Position numbers and translations under genes: made by a program. From contig NC_087069.1 of NCBI RefSeq assembly GCF_963678635.1, forward strand, positions 18,760,660 to 18,824,659: a DNA stretch of 64,000 nt, read 5' to 3'. Within the stretch, counting starts at the first letter, position 1, and each line of letters opens with the position of its first letter. This stretch comes from Symsagittifera roscoffensis (lineage: Eukaryota > Xenacoelomorpha > Acoela > Convolutidae). Shown piece after piece: positions 1-12,120 of this stretch. The notes beneath the pieces are model-generated. The model ran no database searches and was not told where the DNA came from. It worked only from the letters and a program-made list of their open reading frames with translations.

Positions 1-2050
1 AAAGGAGGAGGACATATAGATCCACTAGAGGTAGGGGCAGTTCATCAGGCTATGCCACAAGGGATAATAGAACATGGGGCCCAAACAGTAGAGCAAGTTC
101 AACGGGGAACAGACAGACCTCTAACGAACGACCAACGCAAGGCACACATGCGACTGGGAGAGGTGATTCCGGTAACAGGAGACATGCGAGCCCAGGGAGG
201 AGTCATGTGGGCCAAGGGGGAAACACTCACGGCGATTCGGATTGCAGGGATGCACCGAATACAGAGCCTTTAACAAGGTGTGATGACACTCAGGCGGGGC
301 ACTCGAGAGATGCTATGGCAATGGCCACAGCCTTTGAACCCCTAAACAGGTCTTTAGAGACATTCCTTACAAGGTTATCCAAAACCAATGAAGGCAGTGA
401 GAAGTCCAGGAGAGTCTTCAAGAAACCAAGATGCTACAAAGACGAATCTGATGGCTGTATTGATACCTGGATAGAGGTAATGAAACTGCATTTCGAAGAA
501 GAGGACTTGTCGGAAAGACAAGAATGCAGTGCACTCACCAGTAACTTGGAAGGGACAGCCCTGAACTGTGTCATGGCCATGAAGCAATATCAGCGTGACA
601 CAGCCGAGAAAATCTTCGAAATCTTGTTGACCCGTTTTGGATCAGGGGTGCAGGGGCACCAAGCGAGGATGCGCTTCGAGAATTGGAGGCAACGAGAAGA
701 TGAAACGATAGACAAGTTTCTAGATGACTGGGAAATGTTGAGAAGACGCAGCCAACCGGATGAGTCGAACCGAAGGATGAACCTGGCGGTAGCCTCAAAA
801 TTGATCGACGATGTGAAGAATGATGAACTTCGAACAATGCTAGCAACGCATTACAAACCACTATCAACCAATGCGCCAACACCAGAGGAGTTGAGGCTCA
901 AGTCAAAAGAATATCTTTTGTTGAAACCTCCTTCGAGATCTGGATACTATAAGAACAATTATGGCAATTTTAACAGCGGACCAGCAAACCAAGGGAACAA
1001 CTGGTACAAACCGATGGATGATATGGACAAGATTGCTCTTGTGCCAATTGCAGTTCATCGGACCATCATGTGTCAGCATGCCCAACTTACAAACAAGGCA
1101 TGAAGGCAATAGGCTTTAGCCTCGAGGACGAAGATGCGTCAGAAGTTGACCATGAGTATTTCATTAGAGGAGTAATTGCAAAATTCAACCCGAGGTGTTT
1201 CTTTTGCAACTTGGAAGGTCAGTTTAAATCAGATTGTCCGCAATTCTGGGATGCAGTGGCAGACATCAAGCATCCAAGGCATGAGGAAGCTTTATCAGGA
1301 GTGAAAGCCAGCAAGGCTCGCCTGTTGAGTGAAGCGGAGGCGCGCAGAAAAGACAAACCGCAAGAAGTGGCGACGAAGAAAATGCAAGCGGTAACTGAAG
1401 AGACACGTGAACTGGAACCAGTGACTGCGGCCGATGACTTCAAGATTGATTATAGGGCAGCCGCGAGGGATGCTCTAAATAGAGTGCAGCAGGAAGTGGT
1501 GACGAAAGAGATCGAACAAAAAGTGAAACTCGAACTGGAGAATGAGAAACTACAGGAGCAACTGAATACCTTCGAAGCAACGGAGGTCGAGGAGACTAAA
1601 ACACCGAGCAGTTTGAGCATGAAATTTAGTGTGATCTCCGGTCAGAGGTTCGGCATGGTGCCACAAGGAAGCAAGATACAGTCGATAATCTCAGTGGCTG
1701 GACACCAGGTAATCAGAAATCTGAGTGAGCCATCCGAGTTCACTTTGATGCATTTGGACACATATGCAGGTTATCTGAGGCAGGTGGAGCCACGCTCTGA
1801 GTCGAGACCTGTGCGAGCACTACTAACAACGGGTGGCCCTCGCACAAAGAAACTTCATGGACGCTACCTGGAGGTCTATGGGCCGTATCAAGTGATGCTG
1901 AACGTGGATGGGATCAGTATCTATACTAGGACTTATGTAACAACAGACAGTGACCAGATAGGGCAGATCTATTTGGGTGAGGAGGAACTCAAAGTCCGCA
2001 GGATAGGCCATGACGCCATGATGGAACAAGATGCAGTACACATTTTGGTA
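1..2050 (+). mobile_element. Element A gag region (partial at left edge)
   Basis: Gag forms the particle and binds the element RNA. The capsid-like part (about 320-900) contains the helical run DTWIEVMKLHFEEEDL and EKIFEILLTRFGSG, typical of the Ty3/gypsy capsid (Retrotrans_gag). Farther on, at about 1,197-1,240, lies a CX2CX4HX4C-type zinc-knuckle region, CFFCNLEG and onward. The better preserved copies in B and C show a second knuckle before it (CANCSSTDHHLSAC). A charged, probably coiled-coil segment follows. The N-terminal third of Gag lies left of the window and can be seen in B and C. Broken copy. Confidence 0.85.
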
Positions 2051-2440
2051 TGAAGCAGATGTGACTGCACATCTGCTCGACACCAACAGAAAGAGAAGCG
2101 GAGTCACAGGAAGAAACCGATTAATAGGATAATAACAGACGAAAACAAGGTACCAATTTTTTTAGATAGAAAAGTGAAACTACAGCCAGGACAGGCTGTG
2201 GTGGCAATTTTTAGAATGAGAAATTTAAATTCGTTAGCGATAGTAATTAGGTTTGCTTAGTATCGAATCCAAATAGTCAGAGTTCGGTGATTTTAGGCCG
2301 GAGCTTCTCGGTAACGCTAAACGGACTGTGTGTCAGTGTGTTATTGAACACACTGGACACCACGGTTTCAATCCAGCGTGGAAAGAAGCTTGGTTACGCT
2401 TTGCCGATGAGGACCGACTATGAGGAGACACAAAACTTGA
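1600..2440 (+). mobile_element. Element A protease region and protease-RT linker
   Basis: By position between the zinc knuckles and RT this should hold the retropepsin. The conserved stretches DGISIYTRTYVTT, GQIYLGEEELKVRRIG and, downstream, ILGRSFSVT, VLLNTLDTTVSIQRGKKLG occur in all copies. The last resembles the beta-rich linker found before RT in many gypsy elements. I do not see a clear D-T/S-G active site, so the protease call rests on position rather than motif. Alternative: this part is mainly linker and the protease is highly diverged. Confidence 0.5.
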
Positions 2441-2639
2441 AGAAACATAGTGTGAAAGACAGTCCTTATCATGCCAAAAAAGATAAAATTTTAAACAGGA
2501 TTAATGAATTAAAATCTATTCATAAATTGTTTTCAATGAAATCCGAAACGGACGATGGCTTAACGAGCTGCTCGAATTTTCCGGAACGCCCCTCGTCATA
2601 TGAACTAGCATCTGACAAACCGGTTTTGCCAGAGATAAA

Positions 2640-3840
2640 ACATTTAAAAGGGAAAATAGGTGAGGGAGATTTCGAAAAATTGCGGGAACTCTTAAATCGG
2701 AACGCAGATGTATTTTCAAAACATAAGGCCGATATCGGTTGCTGTAATTTCGTCGAACACGAAATCGAACTTGAAGAGGGCGCCGTTCCCCATAGGGAAG
2801 GCGCAAGACGAATGACGCCACACAAGTCGGAAGCGTGCCGAGCGGAAACAGAAATGTTGCTTGAATACGACATGATAGAACCCTCGAAATCGCCATGGGC
2901 TTGCGGTGTAGTAATGGCGAAAAAAAAGGGGCGCAGCTTGGGTTTTGTTGCGACTTTCGTTACTTGAACGCCGTAACGATAAAAGATGCGTACCCGATAC
3001 CGCGAATAGACGAGAGCCTCTCTAAGCTAGGTGATGCCAAGTTCTTCACCACATTGGATTTGGGTTCTGCCTTCTGGCAGGTCCCTCTGCGGAAGAAGGA
3101 TAGAGAGAAAACCGGATTCGCGTGCGAATTAGGGTTGTACGAGTGGAAGAGGATGCCCTTCGGCTTGTGCAACGCAACGGCCACTTTTCAAAGACTGATG
3201 GCTCAGGCTTTGACCAGAGTGACAAAGAAGTACGGGAACCTTGTGATGTGTTACGTGGACGACGTGGTCATAGCGACACCAACCCTGGAAGACCACATTG
3301 ATCGGCTCGATGAGGTCTTTGGATGCATGAAAAGAGCAGGCTTGAAGTGCAAACCATCGAAATGTGAAATCCTTAGGGATTCAATCAAGTACCTGGGAAG
3401 AATGGTGGATAGGCATGGTGTGAGGCCGGACCCGGAAGCAGTAGAAGCAGTGTTGACATGGAAGGCTCCCAGAACGGACACGCAGCTCCTGAGCTTCCTA
3501 GGGTTTGCCAACTACTACCGGGAGTTCATAAAAGGATATGCGGATAAGGTGTATCCGATGCAGAAGCTGATGCACAACAAAGGGAAGAAGTTCGAATGGA
3601 ACGATGAAGCACAAGTTGCCTTCGAGAACATAAAGCGGGAACTGTGCGAAGCGCCAGTGCCAGGCATGCCTACAGAAAAGGGCATGTATGTTCTTGACAC
3701 AGACGCATCGGTAGTAGCCATCTCAGGAATATTGCATCAGGAGCAAGAATGGAATGGAAGAACGGTTCTCCGTCCCATTGCATGCGGCAGCAAGGTCTTG
3801 AGTGACACTGAGATGAAATATGCGCACCAAAAGCAGAAAT
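2640..3840 (+). mobile_element. Element A reverse transcriptase and start of RNase H
   Basis: Copies element RNA into DNA. Visible in order: the N-terminal segment HEIELEEGAVPHREGARRM, then MIEPSKSPWACGVVM, FCCDFRYLNAVTIKDAYPIP, TTLDLGSAFWQVPL, TGFACELGLYEWKRMPFGL and the catalytic YVDDVVIA box. The thumb follows with LSFLGFANYYREFI, then the start of RNase H with YVLDTDASVVAISGILHQ. These are the textbook Ty3/gypsy RT motifs in the expected order and length. The domain is followed by the 1.1 kb repeat array. Confidence 0.96.
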
Positions 3841-6800
3841 GAAATGTTGGCAGTGGTCAAATTTGTGGAAAAATACCGCGCATACTTGGGGAGCGCTCCC
3901 TTTAAGTTACGCGTAGACAACAGAGCGTTATCCTGGTTTAAGACCTACTAGATGGATCAGAGTTATATTGGTAGATGGATAGTAAGATTGGATGGCTACC
4001 ATATGATAATCGAACACAGGATGCGTGATAAACACCAGAATTCTGACAGCCTCAGCAAGAAAACTGAGTTCTGTGAAGGATTGGAGCAGAAGCAAGCCAA
4101 TCAGGCAGAAATAAAGGAAGGATTTTCGTTTCTGGACAAAAAAAAATTATGAAGCGCTTCCCTTAACGAGATGATTGGATAAGTCTGGACATCCAATTCC
4201 AGGGCATCCTGAGTTACCTGTAGAGAAAGCAGCCGAGATAAAGAGCCTATCCATGGAGGACCCGGTCCCCTTGGATCTGTTTCTGCGCTCAACTCAACCT
4301 GGTCCAACAAGAACTCTCTCGCATGAACATAAACAGCCTCTCATTATTGGATAAAACGGTGCAGGTCACACCGCAAGTGATGCGGATGCTGGGTGGATTG
4401 TTAGAAAGATAAGTAACCAGAGATGACCCCGAGTGGACAGCAGCAGTGGTTCCACTAACAATCAGGGAGAAGGTGAAGATCATGCCGTCCAGACGACAAC
4501 ACGAAGAGAACGAGAGGGATTGTAGGACAATAGTTCAGCAACTAGTATCCTGAATACCACACGAGGTTTTAACCAGTACTTCTTACGGACGGAAAGAACA
4601 GGGGAGCAGTACGCGAAGGAAAACCGTTACCTTTGTGGACCAGGATAAAGAAGGTGAGAAGGTAGAACAAAACCTGCTGCAAGATTGTTTGTCCGGGGAG
4701 TCTGAGATAGATGAAAAAGTTCCTGATGAGATACAGGACCTGGGGAACAAGGTTTTGTCCGGGGAGTTCAAATGGATGCGAAGAAGGCACAGACATGATC
4801 TGGAGGAGCGTGCAGACTCCATCACAACCTCTTCAACAGATGACAATTCGCGAAATGGAATGGAAGAACGGTTCTCCGTCCCATTGCATACGGCAGCAAG
4901 GTCTTGAGTGACACTGAGATGAAATATGCGCACCAAAAGCAGAATTGTTCGCAGTAGTCACATTTGTGGAAAAATATCGCGCATACTTGGGGAGCGCTCC
5001 CTTTAAGTTACGCGTAGACAACAGAGCGTTATCCTGGTTGAAGACCTACTCGATGGATCAGAGTTATATTGGTAGATGGATAGTAAGATTGGATGGCTAC
5101 CATATGATAATCGAACACAGGATGCGTGATAAACACCAGAATGCTGACAGCCTCAGCAAGAAAACTGAGTTCTGTGAAGGATTGGAGCAGAAGCAAGCCA
5201 ATCAGGCAGAAATAAAGGAAGGATTTTCGTTTCTGGACAAAAAAAATTATGAAGCGCTTCCCTTAACGAAATGATTGGATAAGTCTGGACATCCAATTCC
5301 AGGGAATCCTGAGTTACCTGTAGAGAAAGCAGCCGAGATAAAGAGCCTATCCAATGAGGACCCGGTCCCCTTGGATCTGTTGCTGCGCTCAACTCAACCT
5401 GGTCCAACAAGAACTCTCTCGCATGAACATAAACAGCCTCTCATTATTGGATAAAACGGTGCAGGTCACACCGCAAGTGATGCGGATGCTGGGTGGATTG
5501 TTAGAAAGATAAGTAACCAGAGATGACCCCGAGTGGACAGCAGCAGTGGCTCCACTAACAATTAGGGAGAAGGTGAAGATCATGCCGTCCAGACGACAAC
5601 ACGAAGAGAACGAGAGGGATTGTAGGACAATAGTTCAGCAACTAGTATCCTGAATACCACACGAGGTTTTAACCAGTACTTCTTACGGACGGAAAGAACA
5701 GGGGAGCAGTACGCGAAGGAAAACCGTTACCTTTGTGGACCAAGATAAGGAAGGTGAGAAGGTAGAACAAAACCTGCTGCAAGATTGTTTGTCCGGGGAG
5801 TCTGAGATAGATGAAAAAGTTCCTGATGAGAAACAGGACCTGGGGAACAAGGTTTTGTCCGGGGAGTTCAAATGGATGCGAAGAAGGCACAGACATGATC
5901 TGGAGGAGCGTAAAGACTCCATCACAACCTCTTCAACAGATGACAATTCCCGAAATGGAATGGAAGAACGGTTCTCCGTCCCATTGCATACGGCACCAAG
6001 GTCTTGGGTGACACTGAGATGAAATATGCGCACCAAAAGCAGAATTGTTCGCAGTAGTCACATTTGTGGAAAAATATCGCGCATACTTGGGGAGCGCTCC
6101 CTTTAAGTTACGCGTAGACAACAGAGCGTTATCCTGGTTGAAGACCTACTCGATGGATCAGAGTTATATTGGTAGATGGACAGTAAGATTGGATGGCTAC
6201 CATATGATAATCGAACACAGGATGCGTGATAAACACCAGAATGCCGACAGCCTCAGCAAGAAAACTGAGTTCTATGAAGGATTGGAGCAGAAGCAAGCCA
6301 ATCAGGCAGAAATAAAGGAAAGATTTTTGTTTCTGGACAAAAAAAATTTATGAAGCGCTCACCTTAACGAGATGATTGGATAAGTCTGGACATCCAATTC
6401 CAGGGCATCCTGAGTTACCTGTAGAGAAAGCAGCCGAGATAAAGAACCTATCCAAGGAGGACCCGGTCCCCTTGGATCTGTTGCTGCGCTCAAACCTGGT
6501 CCAACAAGAACTCTCTCGCATGAACATAAACAGCCTCTCATTATTGGATAAAACGGTGCAGGTCACACCGCAAGTGATGCGGATGCTGGGTGGATTGTTA
6601 GAATGAGAAGTAACCAGAGATGACCCCGAGTGGACAGCAGCAGTGGCTTCACTAACAATCAGGGAGAAGGTGAAGATCATGCCGTCCAGACGAGAACACG
6701 AAGAGAACGAGAGGGATTGTAGGACAATAGTTCAGCAACTAGTATCCTGAATACCACACGACGTTTTAACCAGTACTTCTTAGGGACGGAAAGAACAGGG

Positions 6801-7046
6801 GAGCAGTACGCGAAGGAAAACCGTTACCTTTGTGGACCAGGATAAAGAAGGTGAGAAGGTAGAACAAAACCTGCTGCAAGATTGTTTGTCCGGGGAGTCT
6901 GAGATAGATGAAAAAGTTCCTGATGAGAAACAGGACCTGGGGAACAAGGTTTTCTCCGGGGAGTTCAGATGGATGCGAAGAAGGCACAGACATGATCTGG
7001 AGGAGCGTGCAGACTCCATCACAACCTCTTCAACAGATGACAATTC
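3750..7046 (+). repeat. Threefold 1.1 kb tandem repeat covering RNase H and the RH-integrase linker
   Basis: Three head-to-tail units of about 1.10 kb start near 3,750, 4,856 and 5,956. Each carries the second half of RNase H (LRVDNRALSWLKTYSMDQ, YHMIIEHRMRDKHQNADSLS) and the acidic linker (LSGE repeats). Unit starts share the sequence ATGGAATGGAAGAACGG, and the joins show a few bases of microhomology. Element B has a single unit at the matching place, so the triplication arose in A after the two copies separated, or was removed from B. Successive units differ at only a few percent of positions, so the event is recent. Confidence 0.93.
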
Positions 7047-7357
7047 CCAAAACTCAGGAATTGACACCTATTCAGACAGGAACTCGAGCTCGGGATCAGA
7101 ACTGTCCGAACTAGCGATCCACACACTACTAGTGGAAACTCGTGCAAGGGATCTGGACAGAGAGGTCTACCAAGATCCTGACAGTGATCGCTACCTCATA
7201 CCAAGCGAAAGAGTCTTTGACAACGCAGCGGATGATTTGGAGACAATAGCGGTATCGAAAGTTCGATAAGTCTGTTGCCACAAAAAGTGGTAGTCAGGAC
7301 TGATCTTCAACCTTTCAAGCAAGAAACACAGCCGCTGGCAAGATTTGGTGCGTTAAG
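7047..7357 (+). mobile_element. Element A acidic linker before integrase
   Basis: Continues the last repeat unit with an acidic, low-complexity protein (for example LAIHTLLVETRARDLDRE, YQDPDSDRYLIPSERVFDNA). No domain recognised. The linker between RNase H and integrase is unusually long for a gypsy-type Pol (over 350 residues in a single-unit copy such as B). Confidence 0.6.
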
Positions 7358-8380
7358 ATGGAAGAAGACACACACCAGCCCAATGAGCTGAATAGTCAGA
7401 TGAGGGTCATGAAGACGTACTTGAAGTCAAGATACAGACTCTCGGATCCTCTAAGGGCGCAGAGAAATGATCGCATGACAAGCAACCTGAAAAGGTGGAT
7501 CGAGAATGGTTCTCCGGATAAAGATGACCTCGAGGAAGATAGTTATCGTATCCTGAGACAGTACTTCATGCAGAAGAAAAGTAGGTTATATTTGAACAAG
7601 GACGGGATTGTGGCTTGCAAAAGAAGAGAAGAAGACAGAGTCCTATACAAGTATAACGCGATAGTGTTGCCGCAACTCTATCAGACAGAACTATTATTCA
7701 GATCGCATGATCAGATGGGCCATCAGGGGATCGACAAAGGATATCAGAGGATCCTGAAGCGCTTCGAGTGGCCTGGAATGAAAAAGGCATGCGAGAAGTG
7801 GGTAACAGCATGTCTGTCATGCCAACCGGTCAAGGATCCAAGGAAGTTGCGATTTCCTTTACAATCGATCGAGTCGTCTGAATTCAACGAGGTGGTGCAG
7901 ATAGATCACCAAAAGATACACATGACAGACAGTGGTTATAATCAGGTGTTGGTCATGATAGATCATTTCACGAAGTATGCAGAGGTCGTGCCCTGCATAA
8001 CAGCCTCGGCGGAAGAAACATGCGACCACCTGATCAATACGTGGATAGCGAGACATGGTTGTCCGATGACGTTTCAATCGTATAATGGAACAGCTTTCGT
8101 AGGAGAGCTTACGAAAGAGCTTATGAGACGCTCACAGGTTGCTCAGGCTCACTCCACGACATACCACCCCCAGACGAATGGCTTAGTGGAAAGACAGAAT
8201 AGGACGTTAGTGTCGATGCTGAGAGTATATTGTTCCAGGTACATGACCGATTGGGACAGATACCTTCCACAGGTGATGGGAGCCTATAATAGCACGCAAC
8301 AATCCACAACTGGAGTTAGTCCACACATGATGCTAACTGGACACGAGTTAACCCTTAACCTTCTTCTACCCAGGGTATGA
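7358..8380 (+). mobile_element. Element A integrase: zinc-binding and catalytic core
   Basis: Integrase inserts the DNA copy into the host genome. The HHCC zinc domain is visible as SHDQMGHQGIDKGYQRILKR, then ACEKWVTACLSCQPVKDP. The RNase H-fold catalytic core follows with VMIDHFTKYAEVVP (first Asp), YNGTAFVGELTKE, and YHPQTNGLVERQNRTLVSML carrying the Glu of the DDE triad. It ends with GAYNSTQQSTTGVSPHMML. This is a normal Ty3/gypsy core in order and length. Broken in this copy as part of the element. Confidence 0.95.
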
Positions 8381-8399
8381 GGGAAAGAAACGGTCTCCA

Positions 8400-10055
8400 C
8401 AGGTCTACGTGAGGGATGTGATCAGACGTCAACAGGAGTTGAACGATGTATGTAGACGAAATACTCAGTAAGCACAGGCAAGGCAGAGGAAAAAATTCGA
8501 CAAGAAAACAGCTGGTGCAAAAGCTTACAAGGTGGGAGATTACGTATCGGTATTTCAGAACGTTATACCACCGAAAGAAACAAAAAAGCTCCTAAAAAAG
8601 TGGAGGGGACCCTTCATGATTACGGAAGTGCATCAGGAGGGACGCTTTTACAGACTGAGTACTGGCCGAGCCGCTCATTACGAAAACATTAAGCCACACA
8701 ATCCATCGACAGAAGACTGGTCTATACCTAGAGACATGGAAGAAGGGGATTATCTGATGATGGATCCTGCTGGTGAGGTCAACGAGAAGGGCACCAGGGA
8801 GAAAAACGATGGAAACGAAGTCGTGGAGGAAGAAATGAATACACCGCTGGACCTGGATCCAAACGAGGTGATCGAAGAGGACGATGAAACCTTACCCTAC
8901 GCAGAGGAGGATTGGCAGGATCCCGAACAGATGGAGGTTCCCAAGAATTTGGAACCGGATCTTCCGTTCACGATGCAGACTCGTCAGAGCGACGGGACAA
9001 GACCCAGAAAAAAATATTACCCTTACGGTGACGACTTTGTAGTGGATAGGATAGATCTGAGGAAGATATTGGAAGAAGTAGTGGGTCTAGAAGAAATAAC
9101 TGTGTCACAAGACATTGACATAGTCGATGATCACGACGATGAGTGGGTCGACGACCGGTCGAAACCCGAGGTAGAATTCGACGACGAGCAACAGCAGTCA
9201 TATGAACAAGACTTGAAGAATCTGCGTGTCTTAGAATGGCTGAACGAAATGACGTCGGACCCAGAGGAGACCAGTGTCACGATTCAAGAAGTAGATCGTG
9301 AAAGCATAAAATACATGAAGACCGAACGAGATGATCTTTCCTGGGCTGCCCAGAAAGGGCGATTACTCATTCCGGCTTCCAATCTCGATTTGATACCCGG
9401 TATGCGATCGACGGGGACGTCGATGGATATTTTTGTCCGGGGAGTGGGGGTAGGACTTACCCACACTGAAAACTTAATAATAAAAAAATTAAGAATAGCA
9501 AGAGAGACAGGAGACTTGGAAGCAGAAACAGGCGAAGAACCTAAGAAACCTGACATAGGGAGGGTAGTTGAGTCATATTTTAACTTACCAATTGAATATT
9601 CAAGTAACATAATACTACCAGACAGTGATTTTATACTCACAAATAGAACATGTGCGATAGCAATCACAGCAGACATGAGTTTTATGACAGCGTTAGCGGC
9701 AGATTTTAAGAGAGAATATAAAAACATAGAGTTCCTATGGAAGCAAAGACCAGGGATAGGGGGCGTAGCGGCCTTACCTCCGGCGGCGTCACAGATACCG
9801 GGAAAATACCTATGCTTCTTGGTAACGAGGGCGACGGAGAAGCAGCACGTGGACCCAGAGAACCTAGTCTTATCCTGGACGAGGTTGAGGGACTTCCTCG
9901 TGGAAATGGACATAAAGGAGCTTTCGCTTCCAGAGTACGACCCGAACAGAGGACGACTGCACCCTCGAGAACTGTACGCGCTGGTACACGTGATATTCTC
10001 TGATACTAATATACAAGTATATTTACATAAGAACTATTACTTAAGTATAGGCTGA
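8400..10055 (+). mobile_element. Element A Pol C-terminal tail: GPF module, acidic region, macro-like domain
   Basis: The long open frame here begins with the integrase C-terminal GPY/F module (LKKWRGPFMITEVHQEGRFY, then HYENIKPHNP). About 290 acidic residues follow. The last 150 residues look like a macro domain of the OARD1/Poa1 (ADP-ribose glycohydrolase) type. Points of match are the first strand IEYSSNIILPDSDFILTNRT, AIAITADMSFMTALAADFKR (where OARD1 has the strand ending AHCISEDCRMGAG), KYLCFLVTRATEKQ (YIYYLITKKRASH in OARD1), ENLVLSWTRLRDFLVE, IKELSLP and the final IFSDTNIQVYL (EATDIKITVY). Macro domains bind or cleave ADP-ribose. This is a family-level inference from pattern, not a database hit. 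Confidence 0.72.
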
Positions 10056-10451
10056 GTGACGGGCGTGAGAGTATTAGGCTAAAGACTAAGTTGTATGCAA
10101 TGTGTGATATGTGTGATATGTATGTTATGTTATGTGTTATTTTATTAAGCTCATGGGTAAGAAGGGGTTAGTGACCATGAACAACTGAATGACGATCTTA
10201 GGAATAGATCCAAAGTTTGGACTGTACAATCTTAGGTCGAATTCCAAAATTTTAGAGACTGATTGATTTTAATAAATTTTAGGATAAAAATCTTTTTTAT
10301 CTGACTGTTTTTAAGTAAATTTTAACAAAAAATTAAGGTGAAACTGCTAAGTGTGATATTCGTGACTTCTTTTCTAGATCCTGATTGATCATTTAGTTGC
10401 TCATTTGAGTCAAAACTTTGAAATCAAATCAAATCGAATCTGAAGAACAGT
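10056..10451 (+). mobile_element. Element A junction between pol and accessory block, with splice-acceptor-like site
   Basis: AT-rich noncoding spacer. It contains a short GTGTGATAT/TATGTTATG simple repeat (about 10,100-10,140) and, at 10,366-10,377, CTTCTTTTCTAG, a good pyrimidine tract plus AG about 75 bases before the first accessory ATG at 10,452. The mirror copy in B (31,994-32,005) is unchanged. Retroviruses and gypsy express their third gene from a spliced RNA, so an acceptor here would fit. No other gene seen. Confidence 0.5.
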
Positions 10452-11480
10452 ATGGAGAATTTCAACTTGGACGAATTGATGGACCTGGCAGAGGCATATG
10501 TAGGACCGATGACAAATGCGATCTATCGTCGGCTAATGGATCGAGACTTCGCTCTGGAGGACCCAGAGGTAGTCATGTTGCTGACCGCCCTGATAAACAT
10601 CTTGGGGCATGACAACCGTGGGGACCGCCCCACGGAAGTCCTATTGATGGCAGCATATGGAGAGAGGGGAGTACTAGACCGCACAAACATGAGAGTGATG
10701 AGGTGGAGAAACGGGGCTCTCTCAGGGAGTGACTTGGCGAATGAGCCTGGATTGGGAGGTTCTAGGACTTACCAACCAGGTGAAATGCCTATGCTCTCCA
10801 AGCCCAAACCTGGGCTGACGAGAATGCATCAGGAGATGAACAGCGAGGCTGCCTCGTCTGGTTCACCACTGAGAGCAGCTGTGCCACCAAAGAGGGCGAA
10901 ACTAGAATAAAAGGGTCAGACGAACCAAACCGTGCAAGAACCGGATGGGATAAAGAACGAACTGGAAAGGACAAAAAGGGAGCTGGACGAGGTGTCTAAG
11001 ACCATGCTCATTGCGGAGGACGACAGAGTCATGTGGAAGAGATTGTTCGAAGACTGCAACAAAAAGCAGGGTGAAGAAATTGAGCGCTTGAGGCAGCACT
11101 ACAAGGAGCGATCGGAACGGATGGCGTTGACAACGGCCGTGGAGAAGGTGATACCTGCAAGGAGTATTCCTCGTGGGCAGTCCCCGATGGAGCTCTTGAC
11201 GCCTCGAGAAATGAGTCAGACAACGGAGACACGGCTCCCGACAGCAACAAATCGAGTGACAATTCCGGACCCTAGAGACACCTTGGGTGACTCCGTCGTA
11301 GAACAAACGGTGAGGAAGCTGATAGAGACAGCTGGACGACTGGTCGCCAACAAGAATGCGCCAGGTTCCGGGGTGACTGCACCCTATGGAACGATCGACG
11401 ACACGAGCAGAGTACGACTCTCCCAGACCGTGATCAGACAGGGAATAAGCGACGCGACGCCACTAATGGGGAGCTCTTAG
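10452..11480 (+). mobile_element. Element A accessory block, N-terminal part with coiled coil
   Basis: Begins MENFNLDELMDLAEAYVGPM. A helical, mostly acidic first 150 residues is followed by a Ser/Pro-rich stretch and a basic run PPKRAK that could act as a nuclear localisation signal. A coiled-coil segment (ELERTKRELDEVSKTM, ERLRQHYKERSERM) comes next, then a low-complexity Thr-rich linker leading into the SGNH domain. I do not recognise a family. No signal peptide or membrane segment is seen, which argues against an envelope protein. It is the first of several parts of the accessory block behind pol. Confidence 0.6.
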
Positions 11481-11504
11481 GCCCCAGAGAGAAGAATACA
11501 GAAG

Positions 11505-12120
11505 ATGCCAGTAAAGAAAGTGTCACGTCTAATAGACGTACAAAAGAATAATCAATTGAGATATAACTTCACGGGAGTTCCGGAGACAGATCCGAGAGCT
11601 TGCTTCAATCGAGCGACTTGGAACCCGGCAGTAAACCTGCAACAACCGCCACTGGGGACATCACATCTGATACTGGGAGACAGCTTAGTCAGAGTACTCT
11701 CGAATTTGAGGACCTCTTGGGTCACCACGGTGATGGCCTTCGGAGGCGCGACGATAGCCCAATTATATCGAATGGTTGAGCTAATGAATCAAAGGAGGAT
11801 CCCCAATGTGATGATCCTGGTTGGAACAAATGACATCTCTAGAGGTTCAGAAGAGCAGGAAGCACTATGGGAATCAATGATGGTGTGCTTGTTTACTACT
11901 CTCTGGAAGGAATCTCGCAAGTCGGAATGCCGGAAGAATGATCCTCTTGGACATCGAACATGAGTTGAGAGCTATGGATCAGGCCAGACTGACCACGGAC
12001 GGCATCCACTTCGATAGTATAGAAGGACAGGCTTGGTTGAATCGAGTCTTCCAAGAAAGATTGGACGAGTTAGAAGCAGAACTCTTTGACACAGGAGTGC
12101 TGAAGGAGGAAGGAACATCG
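11505..12120 (+). mobile_element. Element A accessory block: SGNH/GDSL hydrolase domain
   Basis: SGNH hydrolases cleave ester or acetyl groups using Ser and a C-terminal DxxH. Here HLILGDSLVRVLSNL gives block I (GDS), FGGATIAQLYRM block II (Gly), MILVGTNDISRG block III (GTND, Asn), and LTTDGIHFDSIEGQAWLNRV block V (DGIH, Asp and His). The spacing of about 150-170 residues between blocks I and V fits the family. SGNH esterase domains are known in ORF1 of CR1/L2-type LINEs, but I know of no standard gypsy element carrying one. The B copy shows the domain best. Fossil copy. Confidence 0.85.

Noticed and set aside
9284-9913. Long open frame on the strand opposite the Pol tail (also 12,831-13,577 and 32,457-33,086)
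   Set aside because: Antisense shadows of well-supported element coding regions; no independent protein features.
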